From assembly GCF_020740795.1 (NCBI RefSeq), contig NC_067285.1, forward strand, positions 39,034,511-39,098,510: 64,000 nt of DNA, given 5' to 3'. A program made the position numbers and the translations under genes. The DNA is from Apus apus. Lineage: Eukaryota > Chordata > Aves > Apodiformes > Apodidae. Below, piece by piece: positions 34,001 through 43,886 of this stretch (within the stretch, counting starts at the first letter, position 1; each line of letters begins with the position of its first letter). The notes beneath the pieces were generated by a model. It saw only the letters and a program-made list of their open reading frames with translations. It had not been told where the DNA came from and ran no database searches.

Positions 34001-37000
34001 TCTTCCTGCCAGGAGCTCTGAGTTCCCTGTGTCTAAGAAAAAAGCCAAGGGGAACATTTTCTTTTCCCTGGACAGCACAATTTCTGTCAACTTTTATGTC
34101 CCTTGCAAATTCAAATTAGTTTCCCTTCAGTATCAGCAGGAAGCTCTGTCCTGCAGCAGCCTGTGCTGTGTGTGCGAGGGCTGAGCAGCACATACCGGGA
34201 CATGCTCCCACAAGCAGCAGGGGAACCAGCCTTTCCCAAGGAGGCCAGGAAAGGCTGGCAGTGGTTCCCAGCTGCCTTTCTCCTCACGAATGTCATGGTG
34301 ACAACTCTGTGCTTTAATTCTGTTCCAGCTCTCAGCCTGAAGCCACAAGAAGAACAAAGGATGTTCTCCACATGTCAAGGTTGACTCAAGATGCTTACTT
34401 GAGGGAGATATGTCCCCCTTGAGTGATCGGGAAGCTTATTGACTTCCAACAAGTAAGGCAAGCAAGTCTTGGGTTTGCATTCACCTCCACCCCCAAGAGC
34501 AAACTTCCTAGCTTGCGTGGAAGACACAAAAGTGCTTGAATTGGGGTACTTCCATCAGAAACTCTTCAATACCTTTCTAGGCCATGAAATCTTAGCATTA
34601 AGCACTAGGACCAGGAACAGCTGCAGACCACAGACTTGAAAACATCTGCAGGACCTTTCCACTCTGCTGTTTATGAACTATAAGATGGTCATATCCAGCA
34701 AAGCATACAAAGTATGTTTTCTGCTTTCCCCCTTCCTCAATTTTCCTGCAAGTCTTGGATGGGAAAAAAAAACCCAAACCAGATAAAAATCTGGAGCAGG
34801 AAGTCTTCCTCAAGTGCTCCTTTCTTGACGTACTCCAAGCCAAGCCAAGCCAGAACCTCCCGAGAGAGCCTTTAGATTCATTTCTTAGGAAGGAAAAAAC
34901 AAGCAAAACTGACTTGTGATTAGAAGGCACAAAGATGTTCAGTCAGATGGAAGCATTCCTGAAAAGCGAGGGGGAAAACTATCCAATCAATTCATTCAGC
35001 AGCCCTAGAGGGTAAACAGCAAACTGGAGCACAGTCTACAAATCCTGACTGTTACTAACAGTTTGAGCAAAAGCAGATGTTTTTTTGTAGTTACCTTTGT
35101 GTTTGTGAAATCTGGTGAACTAAAGTATTTTGGACGACCCTGACACCAAAGCAACAAGGACAAAAAGAAGATGGGGTCACTTTGCACTATTGCTCCCACT
35201 GTGAGGTTCAGGTCTCTTAACTCAAGAGAACAAACTCACTTAAAGAAGGTGGTTTCAGCTGGTAGTGGACACTCAAATGACAGCAAAAGGGGCTTTCTGG
35301 GTTTAAAATCTACCCAAAAGGCACACATCTTAATTAGCATTCATAAAACTTTGCTCAGCAGCCTGTAATCACCTCCTTTTCAAAATGATCTCTCAGTAAA
35401 GCAGGTTTCTGTAGTTGTCAAGGTGTCTTAAGAAGAAAACCTAAGGTATTTTTTTAACGTGGGGAAAGCTCCTTTTTAATCACTGGCACCCGGTGAGGTG
35501 AAAGGTGGGTATCCCTTCTGTCTGTGACTGTGAGCCACAGTTTGTGTATTGCTAAGCAGAAGGCAATTCCCTTTCCCCCTCATTTTTCCTGAGGTGACCC
35601 TTCTCCATGCCTGCCTCAGAAGTGCACACCAAAACCTGCCTCTGCAGCCACGCAAGGCTCAACATTCCTCTCTCTTCTACCACTTGCACGGTTGTCTCAG
35701 CCCACCAGTATTTTCCTGCCTTTAAAAAGCATTTAAGATAGTTGGTTTGATTTTGTTGGGGTTTTTTTTGTTTGTTTCAGGTGGAGACTGGAGAGCTTTT
35801 GACTTGCAGTAGTAGCACTGTAAGAACTGGTGACCATGAAAAAGGACACCTGGGAGCTTTGATTTGCCTTCCCCTTTCCAACACAGGCCTCCGGAGACCA
35901 CAGGTGGGTGCGTAACAGGAAGGCCAAAGGCCCAGGGGTTTTTTTGGAGGAGTGCTGCCTCTGGTAGTTTCCCAGCTATAAAAATTCCTCCTGCTTCTAG
36001 CCAAGGGCACAATAGGTCTGCCTTTATGCTTGGTTTAGGGTAAGGAATCCCAGTTCACACCAGTGGGCGTGGTGGCAGGGTGCTCTGAAGGATTCAATGG
36101 TTTGGGTCTGTAAATGGTCATTTACTAATCCTCAAGCTGTAAATGGGGGGGGATAGACCCCCAAAACTAAAAACCCTTCTGAAGATCTGTCACCCCAAGG
36201 ACTCTGAAAGTCTATGCTCCCTCCTGAGGGTTGTTATTCCTAGACTTTTCCCACAATGACAAGTACTGACCATGGTGGTCAGCAAGACAGACACTTTGGA
36301 GGGACAAGTGAAACAGTGCCAGAGTCCCGATGGACCTGGGAAGTGCTGCTGTTTTGATCCCAGCAGCGAGGCAAAGAGCAAAAACCCCTCCTCTTCCTCT
36401 CTCCTCTGGCCCTGCTCTCACTCTTGTGCTCAAAGTGGAAGTTTCAAAAAGAGTCTCATTTCTCTGCTTGGGAGGTCAGGGCACCTTTGTTAACAGGGAC
36501 CATGCTGTACATCTGGAATATGCCAGCAACAATGTACACGTGGTGTTAACTTTAGTTAGAATATGCATCTATGCCACAGACACCACATCCTAGGAGATCT
36601 GCTGGGAGAGTCCTACAGCCCTTATCTCATTTTATACACCTTTCCTGGAGAAAACACAAAGCTCCTTTCTAGGCGCACAGAACGTGAAAGACAATAACCC
36701 ATTCTAAGCATAAACAGCTCCAATGCTGTGCAATCATAAAACACCATTAATCATTTACATCAGGAAATGCCCCAATAAGGGTGAACACACACAGCCTTAT
36801 CTGTTCCTTGTGTACACACGCCGGTTACAAGCTCTAGTTAAATTACACATGCATTACACACACAAGGGCTAAATGGGGTCCTGTTCCTAAGCCCCAAGTG
36901 CTGGCTTCCTATGACTTCAAAACCCTCTGTGTTCAGTGACTGCACATGAGTTGTACCTAAAATTGCTGAGCATTTCTGTCAGTGCTGGTTTAACATCCCC

Positions 37001-38009
37001 CCTTGGAAGGGGTAATATGTTTTTTTTCTTGTAGGACAATGATATAAGGCATTTCTGCCCACTTTTAATCACATTTTCAATGACCACCTTTCAGACCCAG
37101 GACAAAAAGCTTTCTGGTAGTGTCTGAACACTGTGAAGACACTTATTGATCCTCTGTAGGGACGTGCAAGCAGCTGCAAAAATTCTTCTTCTAAACACAA
37201 TCCTAGAGCAAATTTTTTTGAGAGATTTTCTTCCAGTGCTGCTCTTTTTTATGCAAAGTAATTCCAGGTTTGTTTTGGGTTGTTTTCTTTTTTGTTTGTT
37301 TGGGTTAGGTTTTTTCTTGTGGATTGGTTTTTTCTTGTTTAGAACTCTAAAAGAGGAGATTTCTCCCAAATAACAGGAACCAGGTCAAGTCCAGTGCCTT
37401 GCCATTACAGGGAGTTGTCACGTAGCCTTTTTGTGAATTTGTCAAGTTTCTAACAAAGCCAGTCAGCATGTTCAGCTACAGGCACCTCACTCTCTGAGAT
37501 CTACTCCAAAAAGAGGCAGCAATGGATCCCTTCAATCCTGTGTATACAGACTCTTTTTGTCATCTCCTGTGGGATACTTCAGAGTTTGCTTTGTCCCCAT
37601 TAAGTTGTTTTGGTTTTTTTTTGTAAAGGAGTGGGAGTCTTGTGGCAGGAGGTACCTGTGTGAAGTTTGCTGACACAGACCAGAGATGTACAAGCCTTGT
37701 AAGATGGGGAAGGAGAGAAAGAGAAAAAGAAACCTCTTTGCTTTCATCTTTACAGGTGAGATGGAGAAGCTGTGCAGACAAATCACTGAAACCCAAAGAA
37801 TTACTCAGAAGGTGAGGTTCCACAGTACTGCCACTGCTGAACTGAGAATCGACACAGGGGACACAGACAAAGGCAGAGGAGAGCTCATTACATCTTTGCA
37901 GCCCTAACAAATCTGCTCCAGACAGAAGAAACTCAGTTCAACTGAAGAATTCAAGTTACAAGCATCCAGGCCTTGACTACAGGCTATCATCAAGAGAACC
38001 CCAGAATTT

Positions 38010-38025
38010 GGGGGGGGGGGGGGGG
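38010..38025 (+). repeat. G16 homopolymer
   Basis: Sixteen consecutive G in the CNOT6L first intron. The exact length is probably unreliable. Confidence 0.9.
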
Positions 38026-38791
38026 AAATATTACAAGAGGCTTAGCATTTAATGCTCCAAAGTAGCAAATCCACAGCAAATCCTCCTGAATCTAATATGC
38101 CTAAGACATACTTTAACTTATTTTTTAAAGTTTTCTCAAATGCCATTTTATGCTTCCAAACAACTAAGCTCCACTGTTATAATCTGCTGCCTCAGTATTC
38201 TGCAAATCAGGTTACACCCAGAGCCCTGAGTGCCCTTCTGGCACCCCAAAAGCTCTTTCCAGTAAATAGTAAGCAAGCCATTTATTCGTATTTATCTCCC
38301 CCTTTAAACCCAAGTAACCCAAAAGTGTCCAACAGATTAAAGCTGATCTAAGCAGTATTTGGGGTTTTTTTTGCAGTTTGCTCTAAACTTATGCATGTTA
38401 CTGACACAATTTTATAACTTAAAACCACAATTATATTGAAAGGGTTTTAATAAGAAAAAAAAATGCACCTCCCTATTTGTGCTCATTCACTCTGAACAAA
38501 AAGACAGTGGATGCTGGGAGCTAGCTCAATTTAAGCTTTACTTAATTTCAATCTAAAAGACTGAGAAGAAAAGACTTCACCCAGTGTGGGAATTAATTAA
38601 TTTTTCTCCAGTGATGCCTGTTAATTTTACTACCAGAGTCCACACACACCTTGGGATCACTTTCTGGCTTATTTCTTGTAAGACTGGTGTGAAAGCTAAA
38701 TATTACCATGCTTGGCAAACTTGGTCAAAAGCCTGTCTTGCTCTTTGCAAAACCAAGATGGTTAATGAGAAACAACCGCAGCCCATATAGG

Positions 38792-38812
38792 AAAAAAAAA
38801 AAAAAAAAAAAA
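38792..38812 (+). repeat. A21 homopolymer
   Basis: Twenty-one consecutive A in the CNOT6L first intron. No retrogene body was recognised to its left. Confidence 0.9.
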
Positions 38813-39169
38813 GGAAACTCCCAGTTCATTGGGTGGAATGGAAGTTTTAGAAACAGCTTTGGATGGAAAGACAACAAGTAGCAGCCATAATACCACTTAC
38901 TTCCAGAAGAGAATTGGAGAATTCCTGTTCCAAATGTGACTGAGCTCCTATGGGATGGAAGAAGATGAAGAGAGGAGAAGCACAGACAGAAAATGCACCC
39001 TGACCTGTTGTCCCTTCTGAGCCAGACACACTAATGTCTGATGAGGCTACATCTCTGGGATCACGGTGCTTTCGTGGCTACCAGGAGAGGGAGAAACACC
39101 CTTTAAAAACGAAAACAAGCTATATCAGTGAAAGTGCACTTTAGCAGATAACTGCTTCTACAGCTGGGG

Positions 39170-39246
39170 CTTCTGCTGGCACAGCTATGTCAGTCACGGG
39201 TCACACTTCGTCACAGCGCTCGCAGACAGAGCTGTGCCAGCAGAAG
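39170..39246. repeat. Perfect 17-bp inverted repeat with 43-nt loop
   Basis: Left arm CTTCTGCTGGCACAGCT (39170-39186) is the exact reverse complement of the right arm AGCTGTGCCAGCAGAAG (39230-39246). Past one mismatch the stem continues with four more pairs (TGTC/GACA) and further broken pairing, giving about 23 paired bases. A hairpin could form in RNA from either strand. Confidence 0.9.
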
Positions 39247-40699
39247 TTGGCCATATAGACCTGGTGGGAAACTCAGCAGTGGCTAAAATGAATCTGCAAA
39301 GTTTACTGGGGTTTGTGCAGCTGCCAAACAAAGTTTTTTCCAACAGTCTGATGATGGGTAGTCTTACTCTCGTGCTGCTGACACGTTACGATGGTGGCTT
39401 CCAAGGACAGAGGAAGCCTAAACTTAGCTCAGGAACGTGGCAATGCCTATCAGCTATTTACATTGTACTTTATCCTTCAATTAAATACACAAACTAAACC
39501 AGAAAGAGCCCCCACAGGAAGAAAAGATAGAGTAAGCTAAATTCTGCTGTACTCAGAGTAGACCACCCTCACTTTTAATAGTAAGAGAAGAAGAAAACTG
39601 AAGTGTTGAACAGTGTTTGCTTAGCAGACAGCAAAACAATATTCTCCCTGTTCAGTTCAACCAGCCAAACTGTAACAGGGCTTTGGTCATCTTCAGTCTC
39701 CTCTGAAGACAGTGGGTGAGGAGATGTAACACCCGAGCTGACAGGCAAACAAAAGCTGTACTCAGATGCACCGACACCGTCCCGCGGGCTGTGCGCACGT
39801 TGTGATTCCAGAGCATGGAGCAGCAAGATGTCAGGAGCATTCCATGCCCATCTGCTCTGGAGCAAAAAAAATCATAACAATCCAACCGTAACTAAACGCC
39901 CTCCACTCTCGATGGGGGGGAAGAAAGCAAGTGCCTGGGTGCCTCTGAACCTGCCTGCACTCAATAGTGTGCAACAGCCACCCCGAAGCACAGAGCGGTG
40001 GGGAGAAGGGCTACGTCCAGGAAGCCAGGTCAGGCTGCAGCACTCACAGGAAACCTCAGACATAAAGCCTGCCTTTATCTTCTGTGAGGGACCACCAGCA
40101 CGTGGCTGTACCTCGAGTGGGCCGCGTTTCAGAGGAGCGAGTTCGGCGCTAGGAATTTCACCACCCCTTCCCATGTTGATAGGCAGAACCAGAACTCCTG
40201 TGTCTGGGCTACACCCTTGCCCGAGCTCTCTGGCCCTCCCAACTGGGATACAGCTTCTAGAAATTCCTTGTGTTGTGTCACAGGGATGACCTTTTTTGTT
40301 AGGTATAATGTGCTTTTTTTTAATTATTATTTTGATGGGGAAAAAAACACCGGGGCAAAGACATCTCAAAGGAGCAGCAGAGGCTAAAAATAGGCATATT
40401 ATCACTTTCGTTATCAGCCATGTCTACACACACAATAAGTACAACCATGACTGACTGGTAGATGAGGTGTTTTCCCCTCCAGGTTAGTTTTAGCTTGCAG
40501 GGGGAGTGCGTTTGTGTTCGGCTGAGCAGCAGCGAGCCACAGAGAGGGGACGGCACAGGTACCAATTGAACTGTTGCAAACCAGCTTAAACAGGGCCACC
40601 TAAAGTTCCTGTCAGCGGGCTAGCTCATGCAAAGCTGTAACTCCCCAGAGCAAACACTTAGCCTACTCAAAGTTTCAAAAATGGCCTGGTAAAGGCTCC

Positions 40700-42400
40700 T
40701 TGTGCGAAGATTCCAGCAGGTCAGATGCAAGAAAAGAGCAGACAGCAACCAAGCCCCCCCCCCCCCCCCACTCCGCCTTACTCACCGAGAGGACTTCAGT
40801 TTTAAAAAGCAAGCCCCGAAGTGCCACAAAAACTCAGCGTTTAGGTGCCCTGCCTGAGCTCGGAGGCCGGTTTTTCTGGGAAAGGGATGCTCCCGCTGTC
40901 TTCTCCACGCTGCGGGGAGCAGCCGCCTCCTCAGAGCCAACCCCCCCAAGGCTGGCAGGCGGGGTGGGATATGGGGGGGTGGGATATGGGGGGGGGGGGA
41001 CCCCCAAGACAAGCCGCCCCATGGCCAGGCTTGGGCCCCACAGCCGCGCTCCACCCCCACCGCCCCCCAGCCAGGCCCGGGGGGGGGGGGGGTGGGGAGC
41101 CCGGCACCCCCCAAAAAGCAGCTCAGGGCAGGGTGGTGATGGTGAGGTGAGGAGGTGTGGGGGGGGTGGTGGTTTTAGGCCCAGTCTCCACCAGGCCTAG
41201 AGCCGCGACCCCAGCTCCTTCCTCATCCCCGGGTTGGGATATTCACGCAGCACCCCCCAAGACAAACAACACCCACACAGAGCTGGGTATACCGGGGTGT
41301 CGGCCCCGGCCCCGGCGGGGCCCGACATGGCGGCGCGGGGCCCGTTTCCCCGCTCCCCCCCGCCCCGGCCAGGCCCCGCCAGGCCCCGCCGGGCTCACCT
41401 GCATCCGGCGCGGCGGAGCGGCGGCAGGACGGCGGCGGCAGGACGGAGGCGGGGAGGCGGGCAGCAACGACATGCAGGCGGCCGGCCCGCCGGGGGAAAG
41501 CGGCGGCCGGGCCGGGGAACGGAGCCGCGGGGGCCGGGGCGGCGGCGGCAGCGGCGGCGGGGAGGGCGGAGGAGGAGGAGGAGGCGGGCGCGGGGAGGCG
41601 GGTCTCGGGCCCTGCCAGCACCTGCCCGCGGTCCTGGGGGAGGGGGTGGGGGGTGGACACAGGCAGCAGCGACTCAGGGGACCCCGGGAGGGTGGGAAGT
41701 GGGGGAAGACACCCCGCTTTTACCTCAGGATTCCGTTGGTGGCAGCCATAGAGCCCCCCCCGGGATGGGGGGGGGGGGGGGAGGGAAGAGCGTCCGGCCC
41801 TTAAAACCCCCAAGCGCAGGAGCACAACCCGCTTTTACCTCACGGTGTTGGGAGGTGGTTGTCGTCGGAGGGGCAGGAGGCATCTCTGGGGAGGCTTTTT
41901 GGGGGGCTGCTTGTTGTCGTCGTCCCCCCAAAAGCAGGGAGCCAGGGCGGTGAGCAAGGGGGGGGGGGGGGGCGGCTGGCCCCGGGGCTTGGGGAGCTGG
42001 CTCCTCTCTGGCGATGCTCGCGGTTGTTTTCTTTCTTTTTCTATACGTTTCTCTATGTTTTCTGTATGGGCGCTGCTGTTGTGGGACACCTGCAAACGGC
42101 GGGCTGGGCCCTGCGAGGCAGGGGAGGCTCTGCCGGGCAGGGAATGGGCCGGTAAATGGCACTTCAGCCCGGGAGGAGGATCCTTCTCGGTGGCCTTTTC
42201 CACCTCGGGGAAGGCGAGGAAAGCCCCAAGGGCTTTTTTTTTTGCTTGACTTTGCTTTCTGCGGAGCAGCTGCCTGGGCTTGTGCTGGGTGGAGAAAAGC
42301 TCCTTTATGCGCCGAAAGTGGGAAGCGCGGGAGGAGGCTGTGTGATAGAGAGAGGGGTTTTGGGTGGGAAACGGGCTTCAGAGTGAGGGGGTAAGGGGGT
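40700..42400. promoter_or_regulatory. CpG island, CNOT6L promoter region
   Basis: Strongly GC- and CpG-rich sequence, densest at about 41,290-41,640 (many CGGCGG and CCCCGCC units), around the probable first exon of CNOT6L. It has no clear TATA box and carries many G or C runs of 8-14 that could form G-quadruplexes. Confidence 0.75.
41399..41640 (-). other. CNOT6L: Probable 5' UTR exon of CNOT6L (outer limit not determined)
   Basis: On the minus strand GCCGGATGCAG|GTGAGCCC is a strong splice donor ending at 41,399, inside the CpG island. Spliced to the acceptor at 22,393 it would give a non-coding leader before ATG 22,391. The right-hand limit is a guess from CpG density. It contains an ATG (41,405-41,403) in another frame that would read across the junction. 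Confidence 0.6.
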
Positions 42401-43886
42401 ACACGTTAACAGTGAGCTCCTTTTTCCCCTCCCAGGGCTAAAATCCACAGCCGTGACCTGGTGTCTAATGAGTTGAAGGCTCACAAGGGAACTGAGAAGT
42501 CGTGGAGGAGGAGCACGAAGGATGCGGGTGCTTCCTGATCACAGGAAATATTAAAGCAGTGGCGAGGGGTGAGTCCTGTGTTACACCTGCCAGGGCTGTA
42601 GGAGACATACAGTCCGAAAAGAAGCCCTTTCCCCAGCCCTGTGTTTTAAATTCACACTTTTTCACTCCTCTCACTGAGACTTTTTAACCGAGGAGGTTTT
42701 TCCCCCTCATGTCACACTCAGGCCTCCCCATCTTGACCCTTTCCTGCCACACTAAATGTGTAATTACATTGGACAAATGTATCAGTTTTGTTACAACTCA
42801 TTTATGCTTCCAAACATACCGACTAGTGAGCTGAAAGTTTTGAGCAGGAAGGACTTGGTTGAATTTAGAGAATATTCTTGGACACAGACTGAGCAAGGAG
42901 GGAAATAGAACTGCAGGAGTCGGGGCGTTTCCAAGTGCAAAGCATGTCAGTGTGGAGTAAACTCTTTAACAAGTGTGCATGTAGTGAGAGGCAGGATTAT
43001 ACTCTGCAGCATGTAGCTGAACAGCTGAGGACCTGGTTGAACAAAGTCCTCCTCGATGGATGCTGCTCCACGAGTGGTTGGTAGGTGAAACAAACATTTC
43101 GGAGCTTCCAAACCCCTCCCTGGCTTCCTCACCGAAGTGGGGGGCTGGGTGGGGCTGGGTAAGGATTCCCAGATCGAGGCCCCATAACAGCAAACAAGCT
43201 GTTAGTGAGCAGGCATTCTTTGCTGCAGCACTGGGGATATTTCCACCACGAGTGCTTGGAGGAGTCAGTGAAACACCCCGACTCATGGACACCACATTCA
43301 GTTCCATGTCAATTGAGTTCCCAGAATTCTTCGACGTCGTCGTTTCATTTCCTGGAATTGGCTGTCTTGGTAATGATGAGGGTCTCCTGGGGGGGGGCTT
43401 TGTTGATTCTAGTCCTTTGTGGTCTTGGTCCTGGTTTCTCCTCCTGGTCCTGGCTCCAGGCTCCCGCTGGTGGGTTGCCCAGGTGGGTCAGAATCCACAC
43501 GAGTGTGTCTGTAGGTGCCACAGGTTCTTAGAAGACTTGATGTTGTCACAACCTGCGGGATGCTTGGCAGAGCTGACTGACAGTTTGTATAGCAAATGCA
43601 GTATTTTAGGACATTTTTATGAGGCTGTACTTCTGTTGAACGGACTAACCAACCCCCTGCGATGTATCACAGGGCGGATGGGTTGCTCAGCCGCAGGCGC
43701 GACCTCCTGGGCGGGCGAGGGGAAAGGGAGGCAGTTTAAACTCACAGGGGGACAACCCTTCAGGCTGGATCAGCAGCCACCCCGGCGGCTTTGGCTCAGG
43801 CCCCGGGAAGAGCGGGCGGGAAGGAAGAGCGAGCGGAACCTTCCCTGCCGGCGGCGGGGGGAAGCCTTTCCGCGCTGCACCGCAGC
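42401..43886. other. Intergenic region between CNOT6L and MRPL1 (head to head)
   Basis: No gene is recognised. GC content falls between 42.5 and 43.6 kb and rises again towards MRPL1. A 1-kb open frame (43,060-44,118) crosses this stretch but shows no protein-family features. Confidence 0.6.
43680..43886 (+). promoter_or_regulatory. MRPL1: MRPL1 promoter / 5' UTR region
   Basis: GC- and CpG-rich, without a TATA box, as usual for mitochondrial ribosomal protein genes. ETS-type GGAA cores occur in GGGAAGAGCG and GGCGGGAAGGAAGAGC shortly before the ATG; such sites commonly drive this gene class (inference). Confidence 0.5.

Larger units (their letters stand above)
22394..41398 (-). other. CNOT6L: CNOT6L first intron (about 19 kb)
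   Basis: The interval between the first coding exon (acceptor ACTCACAG at about 22,401-22,394) and the probable first exon in the CpG island. No CR1 copy was recognised in these 19 kb, unlike the rest of the gene, so it may hold regulatory sequence. Open frames here are short and look like chance. Items seen: the promoter- or LTR-like segment and exon-like segment at 26.0-28.0 kb, an inverted repeat at 39.2 kb, a G16 run and an A21 run. An exon coding the extra human N-terminus (MRLIG) was searched for by eye and not found. Confidence 0.7.

Noticed and set aside
22394-41398. An extra CNOT6L exon coding the human N-terminal MRLIG
   Set aside because: Searched by eye on the minus strand for the matching codons followed by a donor; none convincing was found, so ATG 22,391 is kept as the start.
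41157-41953. Several plus- and minus-strand open frames of 200-240 codons in the CpG island
   Set aside because: Low-complexity Gly/Arg/Pro/Ala translations caused by GC content and homopolymer runs; several overlapping frames are open at once.
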